Positions 10,832 to 23,689 of a DNA stretch of 64,000 nt are shown here, one piece after another. Below the pieces are notes generated by a model. The model was given only the letters and a program-made list of their open reading frames with translations, was not told the origin of the DNA and did not search any database. Both the position numbers and the translations under genes were made by a program. The DNA comes from Hemicentrotus pulcherrimus (lineage: Eukaryota > Echinodermata > Echinoidea > Camarodonta > Strongylocentrotidae): assembly GCA_003118195.1 (NCBI GenBank), contig BEXV01000051.1, positions 428,123 through 492,122 on the forward strand. The letters are read 5' to 3'. Each line of letters opens with the position of its first letter. Positions within the stretch are counted from its first letter, which is position 1.

Positions 10832-13800
10832 CTTGGTTTGTCTCCTACAGTAGGATGATATCAGGAGACCTAGTCTTCATTCTCCTTGAGAAGAGTTGTA
10901 TTCAAGGAGAGCTCTGATCGACCATTCAATGAGGTATGTATGCAGCATTGGGATGATCAAGATTAGGAATGAAGGAGTTAATTAAAATAAAAATAGAAAC
11001 TTTTAACACTGACCATCACATCCACACCTCTGCCCTAATATACATAATGTATATTAAACTTCGGTGTGATGGAAAATAGTACAAAAGTAAAAGTCTTTTC
11101 ATTAATTTCAAATTAAAACTTCTATATTACCTAGCAAATAAACAAAGTTTTTTATTGACGAAACACAAAATTTTTTTTCAAGAAATGTTAAAGGTAATAC
11201 AAAGTTTTGGTATGGGGTCATGAATTTGGTTCAAATGAACATATTGGAAGCATATGCGATCCTACAATATGTAGTAATAGCTGTCGCGGTTGAAATCGAG
11301 TCTAAAGTTATGAAATTATTAATAACAAACTCTTTGTTGTATAGCGCCCTCTCAAGGTCAAGATATTAATTAAGCTATAAAACAATAATTCTTGACTAAT
11401 TTTGACCGGTAAGCTATTCCCGTTTGGTAGTCATATATCACATCTACATATTCTGAAATTTTCAGGGTCGCAGTTACCATTGTACGGCCGTTTGCGCTAT
11501 TTGAAATTTATCAACATTTATCGGGAGTACCGATAAATTTTCATTTTCATTTTTTCTCGAAAGCAGAAGTGTTCTAGGGGCCATTTTTTTAGTGCTTATT
11601 GTACATCCACAGGGGCATCCAAATATATCAAAATTGTAAAGAATCATTATCCACCAAATTTTCAAAATTTCCCAAACTTTTGTATTACCTTTAAGGTTAT
11701 AACTATTTATTTGAATACTTATGTCTTTCTTTTATAATGTTAAAATGTTAATTGATGTAAATATATGAAATGTGAAATAAAACGCCTCAGTAAGAGGACA
11801 AGAAAGAAAACATTCACCTCTGCCAGAAGATAAAGAATGTCCAATTTGAAAGAAATTAACAAAAATTGTTTCCTGTATGCTATATATTTTATAACCATAT
11901 TTGTATTCCAGGTATATAAATGAGGATTAAAGGTTATTTTGTATTCAAGCTGTGCTTATATTTAGAACAAGTTGAATTCATGGCTTTTTAGTTATTTCTC
12001 CTTTTCTTTTCATTTCCATTTTGCACAGGAAACGAAGTGGAAGATGGAGAATCATGCTGTGACAGTAGGTGTATGTGACAACCCAATTCAACAAGTTTGA
12101 CCTTATACCGTGTCCACTCAAGAGGCTTAAAGCTGTTTCATATATGTTACAGCACATTACATGTTATTGATTGTTTCTAAACCATATACCGGTACTAGAC
12201 TTTTCAACTTCAGGGTAACTTGCTTTACCGAAAATTTATCTTTTTGAATTCTTATGAGATTGATGCAAACTCATGGGATTTTTTCTCTTCCTTTAAAGCA
12301 ACCTTCCTCATAAATGAAGTTTAAAAACTATACGTGGATAGGCTTAAGCACAGCAGGAGATGCATTGGTTTGCGAAATCAGCGGGTAAATAAGACATATT
12401 TGCTGATTAGTGTATGCAGGGCTCTACACTAACTCTACTTGTAGTGGTAGGGGGGGGGGTGGTCTGAACTGATATTATTAGATAATTATATGCACTGAGT
12501 CATATGTAGGTATTCTGATCTTTTGGGAGTCTGGACCGGTCTGTTGATGTGAAAAGTGTAATGAACAAAGCTATTAGTTATGTTCATATTCATCTGGAAT
12601 GGTTGAAGAAACCTTTCTCACAGTGTTGTATTCAAATTTGTTAGTGTACTAGTCTCTCATGATGAGCAGCTGAAATCATAATGTGCCATTTATCACTATT
12701 ATCAAACTGCCTTTAAGATCTTTCCTTGAGTAAAAGTATGTAAATGTGGTATTTTTTGTCAATTTTCATCACTACCCCGGTACTGCAGTTCTTTATGATA
12801 CATTCCTGTAGGATCTGTGTAAAGCCAATTAGTGACTTCTATCAAATATTTATACCCGCTATACTTATGTATCTGTTCATGACTCTTATGAATTATTTTT
12901 CTCGTTTTTCGGGCCTCAATTCATATTGAGAAGTTTAACATTATTCATTTATGCACCATTTATGCACCAATGGTACATTCTATGATACAGGTGGAAGTAT
13001 TCTTTTCAAGAGGTCAAACAAAAGGTATCCATGAAGCACATCTAGGACTTTGGCAGCTATTATTCTAAGATGCTCAAATTGGAACTTCTCCATGTGTAAA
13101 AGATCTATTGATATTTGGGATAATTTGTACCATGTGCTATCTGTAAACTCCCTTATTGTTGCCTATCTGTATTTGATTTTTTTGGTGGTAACTCCACCAC
13201 AAATGTGGTAAATGTTAATGATGTCAGGGGCTTAATGACCATCTCAGGTATTTTATATCGCAATTTAACATATTCAATACCTATAATATGCTTCAAATTA
13301 CTCCTTGTAAATTTGAAGTTTTTAGTGTTTTTCATAACTCAAGGATGAAAGGTGGAGTGGTTGAATTAGGATCTTTGTTGAAAACTTTGAAATGTAAGCT
13401 TGATTATGTCACATTCTCAAGAAATGTAAATTGGGACACTTCAATTTTTGACATACATGTACTTAAGAATTACAAAACATAGTGAGGGTAAGAGTAATTT
13501 AGGTGTTAACTTTATATCTAGTAAGATGGGTTGAAAAGGTCATTGTTCAACATGCTTGCTTAGTTTTATCATCTCCTCACCAGAGAAACTTTAAACCAAT
13601 TCTTTTAACAGATACGGCACTTTGTCTTGCAAGTTATACTTCATTCACATTAATGATGATAAGTGCAGTAGACTTACTCAGCAATAAATGTGTACACTAG
13701 CTGTTCTGTTAGCTCTACCGTGTTTGAAAATTACAGAATTTAAGGATCAAATATTATCTTTATGAATTGAAACAATCAGACTTTTTTTTCATGACAGATT

Positions 13801-16069
13801 ATAGGACAAGCTTTCATATGTCATCTACAGAATGACAATTTCTGTTAATTACCGGTAAGGGTTCATGTTTTTGAGTGATATTGGAAATGCCCATCATAAG
13901 TTCATCATCATTTGCATAAGAATATGATAATGTACAGTACTTGTTTTTTTACACAGTTTAAAAATCTATTTCAGTATTATGACACTTTGATACATACTTT
14001 TCCAAGAGAAATAGCTTTGTCGTTTCCATATGCAATCATTAAATGCTGAATTGTTTTTTGCTACATCAAGTTTAGAACTCATTTTGTAGATTATTTGTGC
14101 ACAAAAGGTGATCAAAATTAATAAATCCGTTGATGGAAGTGTAAGTTGGTAGGTTGCATAATGCATATCAGTCATCTACAAGCAAGTCGTGCCTGTTACA
14201 AGCACATTGTATGATATGAAACAGCAGGATAAAATATCAGTATAAATGGTTCATATGACCTGCCTGTACATGACCATATGAGAGGTCCATGTATTCTTGT
14301 GCTGAATAAGAGAGGTGCTCTTGTGAGTGTGCAGAAAAAGAGGCAAACTATTTATGTAATGTTATGTGTGTAGACCGATATAGAAAAAAAGAATATTTTT
14401 GTAATGAGCAAGTTGAGTGGGTAAGAACAGTTCACAGGAAAGTTTGTAAGTTTAAGTTAAGTAAGTTACTATTCCAGCTTACCGGTAGTTCAAAGAGAAT
14501 GGAGTTTGGTGGATGTAATATAAATTGTGGGGATTGGGGAAAGAGGAGTAAACAAGACTAGATGTTGATATATTGGTTGAGTGGAATTAACACATACCGG
14601 TAAGTTGATAACTGGATGAGAGAGAAAAAGATACACTAGAGAAATGACAGAAAATAAAGAAAGGATGAATATGGAAGAAAAACGAGAACAAATGGATTAT
14701 AAAAAAGGATCTCGGAAGAAGACGACAAATTACATTAAGAAAGTGAGACCAAGCGCAGTGGAAAAGAGAAGTTGTATGGGTTCAAATGGAGAAATGAGCA
14801 TATAGTGCCGCCTTTTTGTGTCGTTTTATTTGTACTTTTGATCCAGAATGCTCTTAATTACAAATTGCTGGAAAACTTTTGTCCACTTTCTGATGCAGTA
14901 CATTGTGTCCTCCACTAATGAGAGCGATTTAATTGAAAATAATTATTGCAGTCTCTAAATTGGCAACGCAGTAAAATTGTTATCACTGTTGCGGTTTTAG
15001 TGGGCAATATCTTGTTGAATTTTGGAAATTTCATTCACTCTCATTTCAAATACATATGTATTTCTTTTTATCGATGAAAGAGTGGAAAAAATACAAATTA
15101 TTGTTACATTTTGAGAAGGAAAAGATTATTTGTTCCGGACTCTAGAAATTCTTCTAGTAAAATCTGATTCTTGTTTTCTGGAAACCTGAACCAAAATTAT
15201 ATTTGCGAGTTATGACATTGAGTGCATAATTCTTATCAAAAATTGTCATGATCTGTAGTACTTATCATAAACAGAAACGTTCAGGTTTAAAGACATTGAT
15301 GGATGGTTTACAGAAAATTCCAAACTTGAAAATTTTGATGAGAAGGAAAGTAGAAAATCCAAAGAAACAGATCAAAAAGATATAGTAAAAGGGAAGAAAC
15401 TTAATACAATTGTTGGACTCTCCTGCCAAATTGTGTAGAGTATGTACCGAAGAGCATTAGGATACCGGTATATGAATAAATGTTTGAATAATAGTGGGAC
15501 AGTGAATTAGTAATGGCACATGCAATTATGCAATAATTAGGAGTACATATACCACATACTTAATGTGACTTTGTCACAACATTTGACTTTATCTACATTA
15601 TTAAGTCTCTAGAAAAACACAAAACCTAAAAGAATACACAAGACTTGCTTTCCCAAGAAATATAGAAATAATTTAATATATTCTTTCCAGCTCTCCTGTT
15701 AATATTCACTCAGAAATGATTAACATTCATGTCTGGCAATAGCATGATTCATATGACCATTAGAATAATGAAAACAAAGTCATTCTGATGTCCATCAAGT
15801 AATCATATACAAGTAAATACTGTAGCATAAAATTAACACCATCATGTAACAAAACTGCATATTCCTATCTACTAAAATGAAAGTTAAATCAAATATTTCA
15901 CACTGTGTTTTGTCACAAGAATGGTTAAATCATAGTTTTCCTTACACAAATGTTAATCATAATGACCCCAATACAAGCTCACCAGTCATGTAGCACAAGA
16001 TTAAAGGAATTTTCATTTATTTTTAAGATTATTAAAGGAAAAATTTGTCAATATTTCAGACAAAAAAGG
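10832..16069. other. Long non-coding stretch between the RBM4-like gene and the desaturase
   Basis: No coding exon is supported. Possible poly(A) signals occur (about 10987 and 11777). A 33-base segment after TTTGCACAG at about 12028 could be an untranslated microexon, but this is weak. TACCGGTA-type palindromes are scattered through it (about 12188, 13852, 14481, 14597 and 15464). Otherwise it is AT-rich single-copy-looking sequence. Confidence 0.45.
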
Positions 16070-16195
16070 AATACACAATCGAAAGACTCACGAGGAACAA
16101 TGTAGATAAATACTTTGCTCAAGATCATAAGTGCCTAGCAAACCCACACTCTTTGCATTCCCAGTCAAGGGATTAAACCACTAGACTACAGCACC
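16070..16195 (-). mobile_element. tRNA-derived SINE fragment
   Basis: Read on the minus strand, 16195-16131 resembles a tRNA: an A-box-like TAGTCTAGTGG lies near the start and a degraded B-box-like GGGTTTGCTAGG lies about 40 bases later. The next bases (CTTGAGCAAAGTATTTATCTA) match the conserved body that follows the tRNA head in several invertebrate SINEs, as I recall them. The head cannot fold as a working tRNA because the B box and acceptor ends are eroded. The 3' boundary is uncertain. Confidence 0.62.
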
Positions 16196-17363
16196 TTGTA
16201 ACAATATTACAATTCACTGTGCCATACCAGACATCCAGCCTACTTGCTAAACAAATGATTGGTTTTGTGATCATTGGTCATTTAAGTGATCTTTAATTTT
16301 GGGATGAAACAAATAAAAAATAACCCTTGTTAAAAGGGTAATAAAGATCCTAGCTCTGTATAACATACAGCTATATTGCCCATCTTTCACCCCGAATGTT
16401 ACATCAGTTATGTGACAGTTGATTTATCTTGATGTCTAATAAGCTAAAGTTAAGTAACCCTGAAAGTATTGTCACACAATTTCAATTTTATGAAGTGGAA
16501 TGGCTGAAAAGATTAAATCAACAATTTTCATAATGGTAACAGATAATCAGACAAGCATGAGGTCCCGTATTTAGTCTGCAATGTAGTACTGTTTCAATCA
16601 CAGACTCCATATACTATGACCACTTACAGGTTAAAGAATGTTCAAGGAAGGAGAATGAGAGTCTTGTACTGATCAGGCGAAGTGACCGAAGGCATTTCTT
16701 TTCAGGATTCAGGGAGTTTCTTGATCCAATTAGGTTAAAAAACTATTGATCATTCTATATACTTTTCATCATACATGTACATAAAGTGCACAGACAAAGA
16801 AATGATGCTTAAGTTGAGTAAATCAGAGGGTAACTTTCTTATTTAAAAAAATCCCTTGAAATGTCATAACACATACCGGTAAAATATAAATGAGAGACCA
16901 TAACATTATAACCAATACAAACCGCTTGTCACTTTTCAAAATTGTATTATTGATTATTCTGCTTATACTGCATTAAATTACATAAAAAACGAACTTACCG
17001 ATATAAATACATGTATAACATACACATTGATTGCCACTTTTACAAAGTTTTACAAAGTTTGACATATATTATCATTCTGCTTACCGGTATGTTGCAGTAA
17101 ATGATATACAGATACTAACCTATCCTTCAAAATTGACTTTAAAAACAAAATGAATATAAGATTAGTTCATATTTCTGTAGTTATATAAAATAGACAGGTT
17201 AGACAATTTTAATTCAAATTTCGTGGCATATGGTGAGAGTAAGATTTTGTGAATAGACGCAACATTCTCCAGCACCATCAAAGATTGCGCAAAAATTTAA
17301 AGAAAATAGTTCCACCCGATGAAGGAATCTATGCATTACTCATAATGTACAGACTGTTTGCTG

Positions 17364-17416
17364 AGAGCGAGAAGGGCATTAACTCTACATGAAAGAAGTC
17401 AACGCCCTTCTGGCTC
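17364..17416. repeat. Hairpin in the presumed 3' UTR of the desaturase gene
   Basis: GAGCGAGAAGGGCATTAAC is followed by a short loop and an imperfect complement (GTCAACGCCCTTCTGGCTC). About 17 of 21 positions pair. It lies about 100 bases past the desaturase stop codon on its strand. The same hairpin, with a perfect 17-bp stem, occurs at 32374-32428. Confidence 0.7.
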
Positions 17417-17516
17417 TTCCCTGACAAAGGAATATAACGTCTATAAATTGTGTATGAATTAGTTGATATGATTGCAGAAAGACACACCCAAACCAGACAC
17501 TCACACATAGCAGACA

Positions 17517-20500
17517 CTAATGAGGCATATCCCAGGGGTCAATGGAGGTGGGGTCAATAGAGTTGGGTCGCTTGACACGAGCATAAGGTCCAATCTTAGG
17601 GCTCATGATGAAATCCCATACTACTTTGGCAAAGGATTCATGAGTTGGCAGTGGGTCATAGTACTCCGGTGCGATCTTCCTGATCTGTATTCAAATGGAG
17701 AGAAAAAGAAGACAAAAAAATAATATATTGATAAAAAAGGAATATACATGTAAATACAATTTCAAATTTAATTCACAATACACAGTCTGCCCTTAGTCCA
17801 AAATCAGTTGTGCAATCAATCTAAAACTGATAACAAAAATGAATATCAACAGAATATCCTGTAACTAAAAAAAAAAGTTCCATTCAAAATACTACCAACT
17901 TGAACTTTGGTACAGTCATTCTTCTGTATGTATGAATCAGTTCATTGTTAGGTAATTTGAATAATAAGGAAATGAATACAGACAAAATGTTATTTTACCT
18001 AATATATTGAAAAATCAAATTCATTTAATAGTTGTCTCTACATAAGTTGGATCTGTTGGACCGCACCATAAAAAATATTTGCACAATAATGCAATGCCTA
18101 ATTATAGATGGAATTGATGACCTGATTCATACAAGGTTATAATTAAGCAAACTCACAAGTGGAAGTTTGTATCCAGGGATGTTGGGGAAATCATGGTGCT
18201 CCATGTGGTATCCCACATTGAAGGCAATGTAATTGAAAGGTCCATAGTAAGAGTATGTCTCGTGTCCTTCCTCATAGAGGTAGTGCTCTGAGATGAAGTG
18301 ACCAGCCAGAGGATGAAGTCCCATGGTCATGATAGACCCCAAGATAAGATAGATGTATGCCTTCAGACTGAAGAAATAGATGATGGCTGCATTGAAGACT
18401 ATCTGGATAGCCAGGTTGATGATCTCTAGCTTGCTGGGGACCTGGTCAAAATCAAATGAAAAAGCAAATAGGGTATATACCTTGATTCTAATAACATAAC
18501 AGTAATTGGCAGTACGTTATTACATAATTCTGGCTAATTACATGCATATTTCATAATCATCAGGGATAAAGGTGAAAATGAATTGGTCAAAGGTATTATT
18601 TAAATTATTGGGTCAATGACAGATCAATCCATTCAAACCTTGATTCACAATTTTGGGACATCAAGGTTACCAATCAAATTTAACACTGAAATAAATTAAT
18701 TTGGAAAAGTCATTTCAAAGCACTTGATGAAATATTCAAAAAATATTGGAATGTATGAGGAGCATTTTTGGGGGGTAATAAACAAAACATATTTTGCCCA
18801 ATACTTTATCAAGTGCAAAATATTTCAAAGAAAATATAACATGCGTTTTCTTTTTTTATAAAAGTTACGGTATTCACTTCACAGTACATTGAATAAAGTT
18901 TGCTCATGTTATGTGGACTATATATCCTGGGCTATTGTTGTGATCAATTCTCATAAAGAAGATTAACATACCTTAGGTCTCTTGATGAATGGTCTGAAGG
19001 CATAGAAAGCTGGCTGTAGGAGCATCCAGATAGCTTTAGTAAAAGGCTTTCTAAAGAGGATGCCTTCCCATTCTGATGGAATATCAGGATCCAAGGTGTC
19101 TTCACCCTACATAGTTTGGAAAGAGGTGATTAATTATATGATACATCTGGCATTGTAAAATCATAGGACATACCTGTAAACAAACATCAACGTAATTAAT
19201 AATGCCAATAATTGATTTCAAAAAACACATATTTTCATGAATTACCATGAAACTGCACAAATTTGAATGAAATGTAAATATTATATGAACATAACATATA
19301 CCAAATTTGCATGTACAGTAGTATTAAATAAAATATTATTGACAGTTTGGAGAAAAAAAATTGATACATTCTTTGGCATGGTGCAAAAGTGAACAAAGTG
19401 AACAAAGATGAAGTATAAAATAATTTCAATTCCAAAATTTTGATGCACGCATTTCATTTAGCATAATTTCTAGCAAATATTGTATACACCGGTAAGGGAA
19501 TTTGAAAATTCATCTCACATCACAGGTACGGGTATGGTAATATCAAAGTGCCTTTCCAAACCAAGGGTCAGAAGTTTAAATTCAAGATTGGTAAAGTAAA
19601 GATTGGTAAAAGCATTTAAACAATCTGTGTAAATAACAGGCATCATTCTGTGTCATCTTCTAAAATCTCTGGTTAATGACTTCTTTATTTCTACTAGCAC
19701 ATACAAGGCATTTCAAATTGTACACCTACAGGTGTAAGCCTATCTGTTCCGTCAATTTACCACTGACAGCACAGTTGAGAGGTAACTCAATGTACTGGAA
19801 GTTGATGTTTCCCTGAAGTCTGATCTTTACCTGATACTTGTGATGATCCTGGTGGTATCTCTTGAAAGACACTGAAATCGGTACACCTATCACCAGATTA
19901 CCAATGAATCCTATTATCCTGTTCCACATTGGTCTAGCATGTCCATACGCCAAGTTGTGACCAACCTCGTGAAGTGCCAGGGTCATGGAATGATTGACCA
20001 CCCCTCCAAAGCAGTAGCCTACGATGACAATGGTCATCCATGATTCGTTCCGGAGAAGGTATGATGTGATAACTTGGACCATAACCATGGCAAGCATGAT
20101 GTTTCCAATGTTGGTATCGTATCCCATTAGCCTCTTTATTTCTGGATATTTTTCTGAAAGAGTGAATATGTGATTTGATTTGAAAAAGTATTTATTGAGA
20201 AACCTTATCTCAGCTCAGCTCAAGAGCTATATTACAAGGATACATCATGCCTAGAATAAAAAGAATAAGGCGCCCATCACAGAGTTTGCTGAATTTAGCA
20301 AACTTCCTGCTTATGCGCCTTCAACATTAAAGGTACTATGTCCCATTTGCAGGCCCAAAAAATGAAAAAGTTAAATTCCAACTGCATTTGAAAGATAATA
20401 ACAATTTAGAACTTCCCTAAAAAAAGGTGGGACTTGAAAATGTCTTCAAGTGGGAAAATAATGACTATTAGTTGTCAAATCGACTTTAGGGCTATAGAGC

Positions 20501-22548
20501 CCAAAAGTAATAGTCTTGATTTTCAGACAATTGTACCGAATGGTCATACGTTTTATGCTGCGCAAAGATTTAATCAGTTTAATCTTGGCCATCACAAGAA
20601 GTGGGTTATTGATATAGACAAATGCTCATGTACCCTTTACAACTCGTTTCATATTTGTTATTACCAAAGAAGAAAAAAAGCCAGTCAGTCACTCAATAGT
20701 GTCTGACAGTGTAGTCTAGCAAGTAAACAAGTTTCCTTGCATAATATGAATATGCGGACACTTCTAACGTTTAAATTTCACAGATAGGACATACATTACA
20801 TATTTATAATTACAGCAAAGTTCTACAGCATTTGAGGTTGGCTGAAAAAAGGGACATAGTACCTTTAAGTGCTATTATCATAAAGTACGTAGGTCTATCA
20901 AATTGGCAACGCAAAAACAATGTTTTTTTTATACCATTGCTAACTCTTGTAAGACAGGGCTCGGCGTTTTTTTTCATGGTATTCACGGTAAACTGCCGCA
21001 CAGTACAATTGTATACCATAACAACGTTGGGTAGCGGCCGCGAGCCTGAAGATTGCGACTGTAATCTTAGATCCTCATTTAATCCTCAGTTAATCTAAGA
21101 AATTCATCATTACAGTTGCTATAAACTTTATACACGCACACCGGGACGCACCCGCACCCCAACGTCGGTACGGTATTCAATTCACAATTGTATCGTGCAG
21201 CATTTTGCCATAAATCCCATAATAAGTATTCGTTTTCAGGAAAAATACTCAAAAAAACGATGAGAAAATTGAAACGAAACAGGTAAGAAACATAGATCTA
21301 GGCTAGATCTAGACCAAATTTTTCTGTCTCTTTCGTTCGTTAGCCTCTTATTGGGGTAGGGTCGGCTCTCTCTTTAGAGACGGAAGACGACTATACGCAT
21401 TCCCTTGCTAACTCCATGGCCATTTATGGCCATATTTCTATGCCCCGAAAATCCCCCCAAATGTCATTTTACCTATTTCTTATTATTTGGTAAATTAGGC
21501 CTAGGCTATAATAAATTGGTTCCACTTACCAACTTGACTGAAATAATCCGTTTAATGGTCCCTTTTTAGGAAATCATGGGTCAACGACATCCATGTTGAA
21601 AATCTTGCAAGCCGTGTTTTAACTCTCGCTGTGCATGAAATCTCATTCGTTCTAGTCTACCCCGAAGGCAAAATGATGAAGGAAAAACTGTGATAGCACC
21701 ATTAAGAACGTGTAGCTCGCGCACAGTTTTTTCCTCATTTTGCCTTCGGTGTAGACTACAACGAATGAGATTTCATGCACAGCGAGAGTTAAAAAAAAAA
21801 CACAGCTTGCAAGATTTTCAACATGGATGTCGATTTTAAACGGATTATTTCAGTCAAGTTGGTAGATTTCTAGATCTAAGTGGAACTTTTGGGGGGATTT
21901 TTGGGGCATAGAAATATGGCCATAAATGGCCATGGAGTTAGCAAGGGAATGCGTATAGATCTAGATCTAGTCGTCTTCCGTCTCTAAAGAGAGAGCCGAC
22001 CCTACCTCAATAAGAGGCTAACGAACGAAAGAGATGGAAAAATTTGGTCTAGGCTAGATCCAACGACTTTTATTTCATCATTCATGATCATGATGATCAT
22101 TACATAGACTTTTTTTCTAGATCTAGTCTATTAGAATTTTTGAACAATTAACTGATGAAAATTTAGTCAATTTTTGGTATGTTTCGGTCTAGGGTATCTC
22201 CACACAAAAGTTTACAGGTCAAAGTATGGATATGATTCTGAATTACCGCCGTGTTATTAACCAAATAAGACGAAAGAGACAGAGATTTTCGGTCTAGATC
22301 TAACCTGGAAACTGTCTGAATTGCTTATTTCACACGACAGCAGACAGTCAAAGTTTGTGCGTGGGACTGTTGATTGTCTCGATTCGTTGGTCGATTTGTC
22401 TTGATATTATCTACCTAAGTTATTCTAGACTAATATGTTTTTCTACTACAAAAAAATAACACTTACTTAGCATCTCCTTTCTTCTTGTGAAGTGTGGTTC
22501 ATCTGTGTACACCCATGCAAAGTCTGATCTTGACACTGAGCCCCCCAT
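17517..22548 (-). CDS. degs1: Sphingolipid delta(4)-desaturase, DEGS1 type
   Basis: Five exons on the minus strand: 22548-22467, 20153-19831, 19106-18972, 18441-18157 and 17684-17517. All have GT-AG borders, and together they encode 330 residues (human DEGS1 has 323). The enzyme converts dihydroceramide to ceramide in the ER membrane, using a di-iron centre and electrons from cytochrome b5. The three histidine boxes are present at the spacing I recall for human: HEVGH at 89-93, HQDHH at 128-132 and HMEHH at 259-263. The N-terminus MGGSVS fits an N-myristoylation signal, as reported for DES1. Hydrophobic segments lie near residues 44-61, 66-82 and 183-218. The C-terminus (ending DPWDMPH) differs from vertebrates. 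The hydroxylase/desaturase paralogue DEGS2 cannot be excluded, but a single early-branching DEGS is the simplest reading. Confidence 0.96.
20331..20864. mobile_element. TTAA-flanked non-autonomous element, copy 1 (534 bp)
   Basis: It starts AGGTACTATGTCCC and ends GGGACATAGTACCT, with TTAA on both sides (20327-20330 and 20865-20868), in intron 1 of the desaturase gene. TTAA target duplications suggest mobilisation by a piggyBac-like transposase (inference). An open frame of about 88 codons from the ATG at 20440 to 20706 is kept in copy 2 but resembles no known protein. Confidence 0.85.
21310..22051. mobile_element. Long foldback MITE, 742 bp, with 9-bp target duplication
   Basis: The ends are TAGACCAAAT and ATTTGGTCTA, and the 9 bases GGCTAGATC flank both sides exactly (21301-21309 and 22052-22060). 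Almost the whole element is self-complementary: arms of over 300 bp run to a short centre near 21692-21723. The left arm carries about 60 extra bases (near 21465-21530). It shares its terminal 45 bases or so, and an internal block (TTATTTCAGTCAAGTTGG), with the element at 1823-2252. It lies in intron 1 of the desaturase gene. Confidence 0.88.
22262..22299. repeat. Solo terminus of the 9-bp-duplication foldback family
   Basis: ACGAAAGAGACAGAG followed by TTTTCGGTCTA matches the right end of the elements at 1823-2252 and 21310-22051. No matching left end was found nearby, so it is probably a deletion remnant. Confidence 0.5.
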
Positions 22549-23023
22549 TTTGGAAGAAATATTATCAAAAAAAGTCTCTTGATCACTCCGAAAATAAGCC
22601 ACACCTTCGATACGTCTAGTCTGCACTGCACTGAATTCGATAGCAACGATAACGGCGATAAGGCGCATTCTACTTTAAAATTAGGGGTGATAAATATTAT
22701 TTATTTAAAATGACTTTACCAGGTAGAAATTAAAACAATATTTGAAGTTCCAAAACTCATTTTTTGTATTCATTTTTAATTGGAAAAGCTAATTTGGTGT
22801 TTTTTGTTGGATTTTTTAAATTATTTATTTTATTACGCACAAGTTTCCTTCTCTGAACCCTACAATAGTAGTAGATTTAACCATGGGGGATTGCGTAAAA
22901 TCTAAAAATTACATCATCAGTACAGAGCATGCACGTATACCATGCATATGAGAAGGGCGGCATTACTGAAAGGGACACAGAGGCAACTCTCCAAGGGTGG
23001 CAGGGGCACAGACCCCCCCCCCC
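22549..23023. other. Upstream region of the desaturase gene
   Basis: This should hold the 5' UTR and promoter of the minus-strand desaturase. The sequence just upstream of its ATG keeps an open frame to about 22668, but the start chosen (MGGSVS) matches the family N-terminus, so the rest is read as leader. No TATA or other element is claimed. A C-run precedes the gap. Confidence 0.4.
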
Positions 23024-23607
23024 NNNNNNNNNNNNNNNNNNNNNNNNNNNNNNNNNNNNNNNNNNNNNNNNNNNNNNNNNNNNNNNNNNNNNNNNNNNNN
23101 NNNNNNNNNNNNNNNNNNNNNNNNNNNNNNNNNNNNNNNNNNNNNNNNNNNNNNNNNNNNNNNNNNNNNNNNNNNNNNNNNNNNNNNNNNNNNNNNNNNN
23201 NNNNNNNNNNNNNNNNNNNNNNNNNNNNNNNNNNNNNNNNNNNNNNNNNNNNNNNNNNNNNNNNNNNNNNNNNNNNNNNNNNNNNNNNNNNNNNNNNNNN
23301 NNNNNNNNNNNNNNNNNNNNNNNNNNNNNNNNNNNNNNNNNNNNNNNNNNNNNNNNNNNNNNNNNNNNNNNNNNNNNNNNNNNNNNNNNNNNNNNNNNNN
23401 NNNNNNNNNNNNNNNNNNNNNNNNNNNNNNNNNNNNNNNNNNNNNNNNNNNNNNNNNNNNNNNNNNNNNNNNNNNNNNNNNNNNNNNNNNNNNNNNNNNN
23501 NNNNNNNNNNNNNNNNNNNNNNNNNNNNNNNNNNNNNNNNNNNNNNNNNNNNNNNNNNNNNNNNNNNNNNNNNNNNNNNNNNNNNNNNNNNNNNNNNNNN
23601 NNNNNNN
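23024..23607. other. Assembly gap (584 N)
   Basis: Unknown bases. The left edge is a C-run and the right edge a G-run. Long open frames crossing it are artefacts of N. Confidence 0.99.
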
Positions 23608-23689
23608 GGGGGGGGGGGGGGGGACCGGCCCCATGGATCCGGTATGCATGTCTCCTAGCTCCAGAATTGCAGAAATCTGCATGGAAATG

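Noticed and set aside
16131..16195. Functional tRNA gene
   Set aside because: The B box is degraded and the SINE body follows directly; better explained as a SINE head.
20434..20706. 90-codon frame as a host gene
   Set aside because: It lies wholly inside a TTAA transposon copy and recurs in another copy, so it is treated as element sequence.
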